A DNA stretch of 64,000 nt, from positions 744,001 to 808,000 of the forward strand of contig OZ245888.1 of assembly GCA_965229565.1 (NCBI GenBank), given 5' to 3'. Shown here piece by piece: positions 44,603 through 52,396 of this stretch (position 1 is its first letter; each line of letters opens with the position of its first letter). The position numbers were made by a program, and so were the translations under genes. This stretch comes from JANQNX01 sp040217095 (GTDB lineage Bacteria; Pseudomonadota; Gammaproteobacteria; Eutrophobiales; Eutrophobiaceae). Below the pieces are notes generated by a model. That model made no database searches, was not told the DNA's origin, and worked only from the letters and a program-made list of their open reading frames with translations.

Positions 44603-46819
44603 ATGAAAGACTTCTACCGACAATTTTACCTGTTTATCTCGTTGTTGGCATTTTTTGTAATGCCTTTGGGCTCAGCGTATGCAGGTGTTACGTGTCCTTC
44701 ATCAACTCCGATTAAATGTGCTGACGGCAGTTGTAAAATGACACAAGCAGAGTGTGCAGCGTCTTCAGCAACCAATGCGTGTCCTTCATCAACTCCGATT
44801 AAATGTGCTGACGGCAGTTGTAAAATGACACAAGCAGAGTGTGCTGCTAATACGTCAACAATTACAAGCAATAATAATGAACCAGCTTCAATAACAGTTC
44901 CTTATTCTATTGAAGGGCTTAGTCAAGATGATGTTATTGAAGGTAAGTTAAAGGGTAATGTCACCTTCCCTTTGAAAAAAGGTGAAAACAAGCAAACGGT
45001 TACTATCAAGCTTAAAAAGAACGCCATGAAAAGCGGCGATAAAGACCCTCAATTTTCATTGGGTGAACTCTCTGATAAGAAAGTAAAAGCGGGCAAGAAT
45101 AAATCAGTCGTTTTTAAACTTCCCGATCAAAAAGTTAAGCCAAAAGCTGCCCCGGTTAATGCCCCGGTCATTGTTAATTCACCGATAGCGGAAGAGGACA
45201 AAACAGTAACGATAGGGGAAGCTGTTGATATTAATTTAACAGACTTGTTTACCGAGGAAGACGGCATTAATAGCCCTAATGTCAGCCGGGTGGAGATGCA
45301 AGGTCATCCGAAAAGTTTACGGTTGGATGACAGCGGTTTTTATAATGAGCGCCATTACATTCGAGGTACCCCGAAAGATAGTGATATTGGCGAACACGAA
45401 ATTACTCTGATAGGAAGAGACACCCAGAACAACAAAGATAACGATGCAACATATAAATTCACATTAACGGTTAAGCCAAAAGCTGTCCCGGTTAATGCCC
45501 CGGTTATTGTTAATTCACCGATAGCGGAAGAGGACAAAACAGTAACGATAGGGGAAGCTGTTGATATTAATTTAACAGACTTGTTTACCGAGGAAGACGG
45601 CATTAATAGCCCTAATGTCAGCCGGGTGGAGATGCAAGGTCATCCGAAAAGTTTACGGTTGGATGACAGCGGTTTTTATAATGAGCGCCATTACATTCGA
45701 GGTACCCCGAAAGATAGTGATATTGGCGAACACGAAATTACTCTGATAGGAAGAGACACCCAGAACAACAAAGATAACGATGCAACATATAAATTCACAT
45801 TAACGGTTAAGCCAAAAGCTGTCCCGGTTAATGCCCCGGTTATTGTTAATTCACCGATAGCGGAAGAGGACAAAACAGTAACGATAGGGGAAGCTGTTGA
45901 TATTAATTTAACAGACTTGTTTACCGAGGAAGACGGCATTAATAGCCCTAATGTCAGCCGGGTGGAGATGCAAGGTCACCCGAAAAGTTTACGGTTGGAT
46001 GACAGCGGTTTTTATAATGAGCGCCATTACATTCGAGGTACCCCGAAAGATAGTGATATTGGCGAACACGAAATTACTCTGATAGGAAGAGACACCCAGA
46101 ACAACAAAGATAACGATGCAACATATAAATTCACATTAACGGTTAAATCGAAAAACCAGCGCTCAATCGTTGATAAGCAGAATAGACTAAGTATTTCGGA
46201 TTTTAAGGTCTTCAGCCGCACCTTCCTGCTCAGGGATTCAAGGCAGCGCAGTGGCACCAGCCCGACCAAATTTAATGTCGTGCAAAACAGCATCAGGCAG
46301 ATCACCTCGCCTGAGGATTGCTTTGACGGCATTGATAATGATGGTGATGGTTTTACCGATGCTGCCGATCCTGATTGCAGCTCGACAACCCCTACACCGA
46401 CGCCGACACCGCCGGGTCCTCCGCCGCCACCACCGCCTCCGCCACCACCGCCACCACCGCCGCCACCAGCGACGACGCCATTAATTTTGGGCGCCGTGGT
46501 TAACGATACCAGTGCTCTTGATGACCTTGAAATTGTTGTAGATGGCGGTAATAACCTCAGTACAGTGCTGGATGGTGGCTTTGTTGCAAACTCACTGGGT
46601 GTTATTCAGTTTACTGGTCCAGGTTCGGGCATCATTATTGCTGCCCCCGGTGTTGTGTTTACTGGCTTAAGTAATGTGTTCGATGGTCCAAATACGGTTG
46701 GTTTTTCGAGGGGCGGCACTGACTATGAAATTGATATTAATTTAACCATCATTACTGATGACAATATTACGGTTAATGCATTGAGTGGCGTTAATTGTGG
46801 AGCCGGACCATGCCCATGA
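44603..46819 (+). CDS. Secreted repeat protein with Cys motifs and poly-proline
   Basis: A 738-residue exported protein of unrecognised family. A signal peptide (about 1-28) is followed by two copies of the motif C-x7-C-x4-C-x6-C (31-51 and 60-80), a Lys-rich beta region, three 112-residue repeats (about 178-513) that look like Ig/cadherin-type modules ending in a YKFTLTV strand, then a CFDGIDNDGDGFTDAADPDC calcium-binding-like motif (about 571-592), a Thr-Pro and poly-proline stretch (about 598-625) and a C-terminal beta domain. It starts 13 bases after the previous gene, which ends in the same Cys motif. Probably an exposed structural protein with a rigid proline stalk. Confidence 0.75.
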   Translation: MKDFYRQFYLFISLLAFFVMPLGSAYAGVTCPSSTPIKCADGSCKMTQAECAASSATNACPSSTPIKCADGSCKMTQAECAANTSTITSNNNEPASITVPYSIEGLSQDDVIEGKLKGNVTFPLKKGENKQTVTIKLKKNAMKSGDKDPQFSLGELSDKKVKAGKNKSVVFKLPDQKVKPKAAPVNAPVIVNSPIAEEDKTVTIGEAVDINLTDLFTEEDGINSPNVSRVEMQGHPKSLRLDDSGFYNERHYIRGTPKDSDIGEHEITLIGRDTQNNKDNDATYKFTLTVKPKAVPVNAPVIVNSPIAEEDKTVTIGEAVDINLTDLFTEEDGINSPNVSRVEMQGHPKSLRLDDSGFYNERHYIRGTPKDSDIGEHEITLIGRDTQNNKDNDATYKFTLTVKPKAVPVNAPVIVNSPIAEEDKTVTIGEAVDINLTDLFTEEDGINSPNVSRVEMQGHPKSLRLDDSGFYNERHYIRGTPKDSDIGEHEITLIGRDTQNNKDNDATYKFTLTVKSKNQRSIVDKQNRLSISDFKVFSRTFLLRDSRQRSGTSPTKFNVVQNSIRQITSPEDCFDGIDNDGDGFTDAADPDCSSTTPTPTPTPPGPPPPPPPPPPPPPPPPPATTPLILGAVVNDTSALDDLEIVVDGGNNLSTVLDGGFVANSLGVIQFTGPGSGIIIAAPGVVFTGLSNVFDGPNTVGFSRGGTDYEIDINLTIITDDNITVNALSGVNCGAGPCP
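44691..44844 (+). repeat. Two identical 67-bp repeats encoding the Cys motif
   Basis: 44691-44757 and 44778-44844 are identical by eye, 87 bases apart. They encode the two Cys motifs at the mature N-terminus of the repeat protein. Absence of even silent differences indicates a recent duplication or gene conversion. Confidence 0.9.
45134..46141 (+). repeat. Three tandem 336-bp repeats
   Basis: Units begin at 45134, 45470 and 45806 with exact 336-base periodicity and only a handful of differences (one changes Ala to Val). Because 336 is a multiple of three, copy-number change keeps the reading frame, so the protein can shorten or lengthen by 112 residues. Confidence 0.95.
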
Positions 46820-47349
46820 TGAAACGCAAAGCATTCAAAATCCTGGTGAGCCCCATATTACCTGTGGTGGCACTCGCAATTTCATTTTCAACAAACGTCA
46901 GCGCCTGGGAGTTTCGTCAGTTCAGTGAGATTGGCCCGCCCACCTTCCAGGCTGGTTCACGTGGGCCTTCTTCCCGGGAACTGGGGCTGGATTTACGTGA
47001 TGTCCCGCGTGAAGCGATCGAACAGGCTGTGAACAGGTTTTTCCAGGCCATTGAAAACCGTAATTTCGATACATTGCTTGCAGATAACTTCCCTGACAGG
47101 GCGCGTCTGTTAGATGTTTATGATGAGACCGTACCGCAAAATATCAATATTGACGTACTGAATGTAAGTTCCACCGCGACGTTGCCAGGCGACAATATTG
47201 AGTGGCTGGATGATCTGTCTGGCTTCACGCGTACGGTGATAGTGACTGCGACGGTGAATACCCAAATCCGGTTCGAGTTTGAAGGTCAGCAGCACATCAT
47301 TAGTGGCACCGGTGATTATTTCTTTACCGTGGTCGAGGAGTATCGATGA
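46810..47349 (+). CDS. Small exported protein, unknown (NTF2-like guess)
   Basis: About 179 residues with a signal peptide (cleavage near VSA-WEF) and a mature part with a helix (DVPREAIEQAVNRFFQAIENRNFDTLLADNFPD) followed by beta strands ending in a YFFTVVEEYR strand. This one-helix-then-sheet order with a residue pattern like limiting helices of SnoaL/NTF2-like folds suggests that fold, not more. I choose the ATG at 46810, seven bases after GGAG; two other ATGs follow within ten bases. It overlaps the upstream gene, and its stop overlaps the next start (ATGA), so the four genes are coupled. Confidence 0.65.
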   Translation: MPMMKRKAFKILVSPILPVVALAISFSTNVSAWEFRQFSEIGPPTFQAGSRGPSSRELGLDLRDVPREAIEQAVNRFFQAIENRNFDTLLADNFPDRARLLDVYDETVPQNINIDVLNVSSTATLPGDNIEWLDDLSGFTRTVIVTATVNTQIRFEFEGQQHIISGTGDYFFTVVEEYR

Positions 47350-49577
47350 CCAATAAGATGACCAATAAACTGTCTCTGCGATCAGGCGTATCTTTCTCTC
47401 TTCTGTTTTTCTCTATTTGGCTGTCATTCGGTACGGTCACTGCATCAGCCGAGGATAAGGGTGTTGGGCTGTTGTCGGATTGGAACATTAACGGCTTTAA
47501 CACCTACCGCATGGATGTCTACGAGGAGAGCGGCGATCTTTCTGCCAGCCCGTATCCGAATCGCGGCTTCCAGCAATACGATGACTTTACCATCAACATG
47601 AATCGTGAATTCTCTATCTATGAGAATATTCGTGTCCAGTTGAATGGCACCATTGATGACTCGGAATACCGAACACAGCAAGAAGGCGTGATCATCGAGC
47701 GCGGTTATTTTACCTGGGAAAAGGCTGATGTGAGTGCGCCGTTTCGACTGGAGGTTGGGGATTATTTCGGCAATCAGTCCTTGCGTACCTTGCAACGCGC
47801 GCTGAAAGGGGTACAGGTGGAATTACAGCCCGCTCCGTTTGGCGGACAAAAACATTCCTTCCAGGTATTTACCGGTATCACTAACCAGAATTACCGTTCG
47901 TTAAGTGAACCCAAGGACATTTATACCGGGGCCTCGTGGTTGATCCCTGAGACAGCTCTCGGGGCCGTCTCATTTACGGCTGTCAATAATATCAATCAGC
48001 AAACCGACACAACGCCACAGCAAACACAGACTGTTTACAGCCTGGCGTGGGGCAAGGAAGCCGAGTTGTATCAACAGGAGTTACAGATCGAGGCAGAATA
48101 TGCCTTGTTCTCCGGTGATGTGTCGACCGCAGCCACTGACCAGAACAAGAACGACAACGGTTTCTTTACACAACTACAGGGGCGGAGCAAGAACATCCCA
48201 CTGACCTATCGTGTGCGGCATGAACGTTATGGTGATGATTTCCGCCCGAATGGCTCCTCGGTGACGTCAAATCAGCGTTCTTATGAGGGACACGTGGGCT
48301 GGCGTTTTGACAATGGGCTCAACCTGCGCGGTCGAGTGCAAACGTTTCGCACCAACTGGAAAAGTGATAACCCTACCGACCGTGATGTGCTGGGCATCAG
48401 TCTCAGCGGCCCGATTATTCCATCGCTGCAGATAAACGGTAATATGAACTCGTTTGTAGCAAACCAAGAGAATAAAGATAAAACGACCGACGCGCTCAGT
48501 CATACCTCGAACGTGTCGTTTACGATGCCGATTATTGATAACTGGGTTGCGCGACTGGGTGGTTTTTACTCTGAGACGGACAATCGTGCGAATGGCCAGT
48601 CTAACGTCAGGCGACAGGTGTCATTTGGCGTTGATTACGACTTTACTGCTATGGGGTTCAGGGGCGCGATATCACCGGCCATGGTATTACGTGATAACCA
48701 GACTGATGGAAGTGTTACGCAATCTGACATTGCGCCGGCTGTGTCCTTGTACCTTAATAAAGGGCCGCATATCCTGTCATTCTCGCACAACACCCTGTCT
48801 CAGGACACGAACACGGTCAACGGCATTGATACCGACACGCATCAATCGGCGCTGAATTACGCCTACACAAAGAATGCCCACCGTTTTGAAATCATTGCCA
48901 ATTATTTCGACAGAAACCCGACGCCGGGCGAAGATACCGAAGCCTATCGCATCGGGTTGTCGTGGACATATAACTTTGACCGACCGGCACGTCCCGTGGT
49001 CCAGCCGGTAGCACAACCGCAAGCGCTGGCAGACACGACGGTACCGGTGATCGACCAGGGCGCAATTACCTCCCGACCGGATTTAATGGAGTTAGCGCCG
49101 GGTATGACGATGGAGGCGGTGACGGTGAGATTGGCGAATGCCGGCCTTGTCGAACCGTTGGAACGATCGGGACTCAATATCTATGAGACGCAATACATCG
49201 AGGAGGTGGACCATCGTCAACGCCTTGGATTATTGCATTCGGGTGGTTTCCTGGACACATCGGTGCTAGTGATCGAGTTTGATGACCTCGGTGACATTGA
49301 TACGACCGAACTAATTTACAATGAAGTACGTAAAATCATGTTTGACCGCTATGGTGTGCCCATTAACCGGGTAGAAGAGGGCAGTTTCACTAATAACCTG
49401 CTGGCTGATCTGCGTACCGGTCAATTCATTCGCTATGATGAATGGCAAACAGCATCAGGCGTATTACGTTTCGGTATCCCGTACCGCACCGATGGTCAGG
49501 TCAGGATGGAATTGATTCATAGTAGAAGCTTCCCGCCGGGTGAGAATAACTTCTGGAGTATCGAGCAGTTACGTTAG
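47346..49577 (+). CDS. Outer-membrane beta-barrel-like protein with C-terminal domain
   Basis: A 743-residue exported protein. After a signal peptide (about 1-36) come about 500 residues of alternating amphipathic strands, rich in aromatic residues and with polar turns (for example QYDDFTINMNREFSIYENIRVQLNGTIDD, RGYFTWEKADV, YEGHVGWRFDNGLNLRGRVQTF), ending in the strand YRIGLSWTYNF near residue 545, a typical last barrel strand. A Pro-rich linker leads to a soluble domain (about 570-743). The barrel placed before a soluble tail is unusual. I know no family name; it may be the surface anchor or export pore for the two large partners. Confidence 0.68.
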   Translation: MTNKMTNKLSLRSGVSFSLLFFSIWLSFGTVTASAEDKGVGLLSDWNINGFNTYRMDVYEESGDLSASPYPNRGFQQYDDFTINMNREFSIYENIRVQLNGTIDDSEYRTQQEGVIIERGYFTWEKADVSAPFRLEVGDYFGNQSLRTLQRALKGVQVELQPAPFGGQKHSFQVFTGITNQNYRSLSEPKDIYTGASWLIPETALGAVSFTAVNNINQQTDTTPQQTQTVYSLAWGKEAELYQQELQIEAEYALFSGDVSTAATDQNKNDNGFFTQLQGRSKNIPLTYRVRHERYGDDFRPNGSSVTSNQRSYEGHVGWRFDNGLNLRGRVQTFRTNWKSDNPTDRDVLGISLSGPIIPSLQINGNMNSFVANQENKDKTTDALSHTSNVSFTMPIIDNWVARLGGFYSETDNRANGQSNVRRQVSFGVDYDFTAMGFRGAISPAMVLRDNQTDGSVTQSDIAPAVSLYLNKGPHILSFSHNTLSQDTNTVNGIDTDTHQSALNYAYTKNAHRFEIIANYFDRNPTPGEDTEAYRIGLSWTYNFDRPARPVVQPVAQPQALADTTVPVIDQGAITSRPDLMELAPGMTMEAVTVRLANAGLVEPLERSGLNIYETQYIEEVDHRQRLGLLHSGGFLDTSVLVIEFDDLGDIDTTELIYNEVRKIMFDRYGVPINRVEEGSFTNNLLADLRTGQFIRYDEWQTASGVLRFGIPYRTDGQVRMELIHSRSFPPGENNFWSIEQLR

Positions 49578-49589
49578 GCTTTGTTCAGG

Positions 49590-49793
49590 ATGGCTGCCGG
49601 GTTGGGAGAGATCCAGGCCCAATTCAGCAATGTTGATATTGGCAGCTACCCCTATTTCAAGCAGGGTCAGCTTGGCGTCAATATCGTGCTGCGTTCAATC
49701 GACAAGGATGAACTGTTACTGCGTCAACAACAGGTGATAGACCTGGTGGCCTTGCTGGATGATAAAACACTGGAAGTCATGCTGCCCGATTAG
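49590..49793 (+). pseudogene. 3' fragment of the cinA-like gene (right repeat copy)
   Basis: The reading frame is kept to a stop at the same position as in the full gene at 40100-40858, and the protein identity is high (GLGEIQAQFSNVDIGSYPYF and on to MLPD), but the first 185 codons are missing. Only 12 bases separate it from the cassette's last stop codon. It marks the right edge of the cassette. Confidence 0.92.
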
Positions 49794-49856
49794 GCATCCC
49801 TGGTCATACAGATTTTTTCACGACGGTTTCACGTTTATTCATTTATAAAGCAACGC

Positions 49857-50420
49857 ATGGATAAAAAACCCAACCCACAAGGTAAAGGCCTGTCCCCCAT
49901 TCTCGACGGGTTATCGTCTAGCCGGGCTAATGCACCCCTGCCACCCAAGCAGATTGATCAAGTGTCGAGTGAATTATTCACGTCACTGTTCGTGTTGAAT
50001 GCTCGTTTCGAGTTTCGACCCGTGGCTGGACAGAGCTATTGGCTTTATTTTACAAACGGCAAGTTCAAATTGTTTGGTGTCGCACCTGGTGATTGGGCAA
50101 CGGGACAACCAGGGCAATTTGTTGGTGAATGTGTACTGCAGCCAGATGTCACCTGGACAATCAATATTAATGAAGCGATTGCCGATGAAACATGGTTTAC
50201 CGACTACGTTGAAGAACAACGGCAACTGGTAGAGCAAACCTTGAACGAAGCAGAAACGCTGGAAGATGCCATGCCATATTACCTGCAGAAACTGCCTTAC
50301 TACAGTCGCCTGTTGGCCTACGGGGTCGGCACGTCATTAAAAGAGTCGATGACTCGTGCTGGCATCAATGCCCTTGGATACGAGGAAGCCATGGGCTTGC
50401 TTACCCATTCCGCGGACTAG
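49857..50420 (+). CDS. DUF2452-like conserved hypothetical protein
   Basis: Soluble 187-residue protein beginning KPNPQGKGLSPILDGL, with a central beta region (FEFRPVAGQSYWLYFTNGKF) and a helical C-terminus (YYSRLLAYGVGTSLKESM). The opening motif is that of DUF2452, a gammaproteobacterial family without function. It follows the cinA fragment and was probably the original neighbour of cinA before the cassette arrived. Confidence 0.65.
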   Translation: MDKKPNPQGKGLSPILDGLSSSRANAPLPPKQIDQVSSELFTSLFVLNARFEFRPVAGQSYWLYFTNGKFKLFGVAPGDWATGQPGQFVGECVLQPDVTWTININEAIADETWFTDYVEEQRQLVEQTLNEAETLEDAMPYYLQKLPYYSRLLAYGVGTSLKESMTRAGINALGYEEAMGLLTHSAD

Positions 50421-50426
50421 TGCCTC

Positions 50427-50930
50427 ATGCGACAGATACTCTTACTTGTTCTTGGCTTTTTCCTGGTAACAGGCTACGCCGCTGAACCGCCGCTCGGTGT
50501 GGGTAGCACCGTACCGGACTGGAGTTTAACGACGGGCGAAGGTGAAAGGCTTAACTATTATGAAGACAGCGAAGGAAAAGTATCCGTGATTATTTTCTGG
50601 GCGACCTCGTGTATTTACTGTCATTCGTTAATGCCGCACCTGGATATCATTTATCGCAAGTATCGCAGTAAAGGGGTGAAATTTTATGCCATTGATGTGC
50701 CTGAAAAAGGCAAGATCGATCCTGTCCAGTATTTTGAAGCGAAACAATTGAGCTACACGTTATTACTCGATGGTGACCAGGTCGCAGAACAATTTGGTGT
50801 AAAAAGGAAACCCGCAGTATTCGTAGTAAATAAAGACAAGACGATTGTTTACAAGCGACCGACCGGTGGCAGTGATGTGATGGTCAAACAGAACGTTGAT
50901 CTGCGTATCAAGCAGGCTCTGGCCCAATAG
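50427..50930 (+). CDS. TlpA-like periplasmic thioredoxin
   Basis: Exported thioredoxin-fold protein of 167 residues with a signal peptide (about 1-19) and active site C62-I-Y-C65 in FWATSCIYCHSLMP. The cis-proline lies in KRKPAVFVV. Such TlpA/ResA-type proteins reduce disulfides in apocytochrome c or other periplasmic targets. Six bases separate it from the DUF2452 gene, so they form an operon. It is the last core gene before the integrated elements. Confidence 0.85.
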   Translation: MRQILLLVLGFFLVTGYAAEPPLGVGSTVPDWSLTTGEGERLNYYEDSEGKVSVIIFWATSCIYCHSLMPHLDIIYRKYRSKGVKFYAIDVPEKGKIDPVQYFEAKQLSYTLLLDGDQVAEQFGVKRKPAVFVVNKDKTIVYKRPTGGSDVMVKQNVDLRIKQALAQ

Positions 50931-50972
50931 CAATAGCAAGAAAATCCTGCATCAGGATAATTCGATTTAGAA

Positions 50973-51028
50973 TGGTGCCGAGGGCGAGAATCGAACTCGC
51001 ACTTCCGAAGAAACCGGATTTTGAATCC
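50973..51028 (-). tRNA. tRNA-Leu(CAA) 3' half, attachment site
   Basis: On the minus strand the sequence reads anticodon loop TTCAAAA (anticodon CAA), the 3' anticodon stem TCCGG, a long variable arm with a TTCG loop, a T arm (GCGAG, TTCGATT, CTCGC) and the acceptor end CCTCGGCACCA. The D arm and 5' half are missing: similarity stops within the 5' anticodon stem. This is what is left at one end after integration into a tRNA gene; the rebuilt gene should be at the far end of the island. Confidence 0.88.
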
Positions 51029-51501
51029 AATAAGTATTATTATAAGTAATTGATATAATTAAAGATTATATGTTTTAATAATTAAGTGTGTAAGAGAATG
51101 TGTAACTTTTAGCGGTTTTAAGCCTCACTGAGAGCCGTTGATTTAGTTATATAGCAGTTTATCTACAAACCTTACACTTACCCTTAATAACGTTGTCATG
51201 GCTATTTACGAGGAATTTAATTTATGTGGGTAATAGACACATTTATCTAAACAGTATTGCATGAGCATAATAATCATTATGCTTAAGACATCTATTTATA
51301 TTGACCTAACTAATTAGGACAGAATTCATTTGTAGTACTTGTTGGAGTCTTGGTCGAAGTACTGATAATGCTAGCAACAATTATTGTCGGGAATCAAACA
51401 AAAGATTGGTATAAAGAGAATATTGTGCAACTTTATTTAATTAAACAAAGGGTCCTATACTATTTAGAATAGTCTCATGTAAAAATAGTGTCTGATTGCT
51501 C
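51029..51501. other. Non-coding left end of the mer element
   Basis: About 470 AT-rich bases. The first 110 contain GTGTGTAAG-type and TTTTAAGCC-type blocks shared with the region near 55330-55434, probably integrase arm sites. An ATG at 51199 opens an 11-codon frame starting MAIYE, which might be a relic of an integrase, too short to claim. The dyad ACTATT-TAG-AATAGT at 51459-51473 lies before merR and may be its operator or promoter region. Confidence 0.45.
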
Positions 51502-51921
51502 ATGAATAATAAACAGTCATCATTAACCATCGGTCGATTAGCCAAAGCGGCTAGCGTCAATATCGAAACTATTCGTCATTATCAACGGCGTGGTTTAATT
51601 AATGAGCCTGAAAAACCTTTGACGGGGTTTCGCCAATATCCGATAGAAATTATTGAACGTATCCGTTTTATAAAACGCGCCCAGCATTTGGGTTTTTCAC
51701 TCAAGGAGATCCAAGATCTTCTGTTACTCGGTGATGAGCATTGTTCAGATGTTCGATCATTAGCAGAGGAAAAGCGTAAAAATATTAACGCTCAAGTTAA
51801 AGGCTTGCTGACCGTACAATCTGCACTGGATGAACTCATTGATGCATGTAAAACCGATTCAAGCTTGAAACAATGCGCTCTTATTGAGACGCTGTCCAAA
51901 AAAGGCTTTCTAAAAGATTAA
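51502..51921 (+). CDS. merR: Mercury-responsive regulator MerR
   Basis: MerR-family activator/repressor of 139 residues. The N-terminal winged helix (LTIGRLAKAASVNIETIRHYQRRGL) is followed by the dimer helix and the Hg(II) ligands C81, C116 and C125, the same spacing as C82, C117, C126 in Tn501/Tn21 MerR. This identifies it as the mercury sensor and not a copper or zinc relative. The start is the ATG at 51502. It is encoded on the same strand as merTPAC and upstream, not divergent as in Tn21-type operons, with the operator between it and merT. Confidence 0.93.
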   Translation: MNNKQSSLTIGRLAKAASVNIETIRHYQRRGLINEPEKPLTGFRQYPIEIIERIRFIKRAQHLGFSLKEIQDLLLLGDEHCSDVRSLAEEKRKNINAQVKGLLTVQSALDELIDACKTDSSLKQCALIETLSKKGFLKD

Positions 51922-51942
51922 ATCATTTCCTAACAAATGGAC

Positions 51943-51974
51943 TTGACTCTGGGGTATACCCCAGAGTGTAGAAT
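51943..51974 (+). promoter_or_regulatory. MerR-controlled mer promoter and operator
   Basis: TTGACT (51943-51948) and TAGAAT (51969-51974) are separated by 20 bases, the stretched spacing of MerR-regulated promoters. A perfect 22-bp palindrome (51946-51967; half-site ACTCTGGGGT) fills the spacer. Transcription would start just before merT at 52010. Confidence 0.85.
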
Positions 51975-52009
51975 AACAGGCATGTAACCCATTTTAAGGA
52001 ATTGTGTGA

Positions 52010-52363
52010 ATGCCAAATACGCCCAATAATCGTTTTCCTCTCGTACTTGCTGTACTGGCTGCTCTAGGAGCGTCGGCTTGCTGTTTCGGGCCTTTGCTTC
52101 TTTTAGGATTAGGAATTAGTGGTGCCTGGATTACCAACTTGACCTCAATGGAACCCTATAGATTGTATTTTACAGCAGTAACGATGCTAATTTTGGCGTT
52201 CGTTTTCTGCAAGCTGTATCTCATTCCGCAACAATGTGAAGAAGATAGTGTTTGTGTCAATCCAAACGTGATTCAAAATCAACGTATTATCTTTTGGATC
52301 GTGTCAGTCATTCTCATTGGTATGATCACATTTCCTTATTATGCAGAATACATTATTGATTGA
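52010..52363 (+). CDS. merT: Mercuric ion transporter MerT
   Basis: Inner-membrane Hg(II) uptake protein of 117 residues with three transmembrane helices. The first helix holds C24-C25 (SACCFGP), and the cytoplasmic loop holds C76 and C82 (CEEDSVC), the four cysteines of canonical MerT at the same positions. It takes mercury from MerP and passes it to MerA. First structural gene after the mer promoter. Confidence 0.94.
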   Translation: MPNTPNNRFPLVLAVLAALGASACCFGPLLLLGLGISGAWITNLTSMEPYRLYFTAVTMLILAFVFCKLYLIPQQCEEDSVCVNPNVIQNQRIIFWIVSVILIGMITFPYYAEYIID

Positions 52364-52396
52364 AATTGTGAATGAAATTAGAAGAGAAAAATTTAC

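Larger units (their letters stand above)
40859..49589 (+). mobile_element. Inserted four-gene secreted/outer-membrane cassette
   Basis: The segment between the two cinA 3'-end copies carries four same-strand genes separated by 13 bases or less or overlapping, all predicted to be exported. It contains no transposase or integrase. The first two genes look richer in AT than the flanks and the last two are closer to them, so the cassette may be a mosaic. The duplicated flank suggests entry by recombination of a molecule that carried a related cinA end. This is inference from structure. Confidence 0.6.

Noticed and set aside
45355..45939. Antisense reading frames of about 82 codons in the repeats
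   Set aside because: They occur once per 336-bp unit as mirror frames of the repeat gene and have no signals of their own.
45134..46141. CRISPR-like array
   Set aside because: The repeats are 336 bp, contiguous and coding; there are no short repeats with unique spacers here or elsewhere in the window.
46251..46484. His/Arg-rich reading frame overlapping the poly-proline stretch
   Set aside because: It is the shifted frame of a CCN-rich tract; the composition is an artefact of that repeat.
51199..51234. Integrase start remnant (MAIYE-like 11-codon frame)
   Set aside because: Too short, with no ribosome-binding site; noted only as a possibility.
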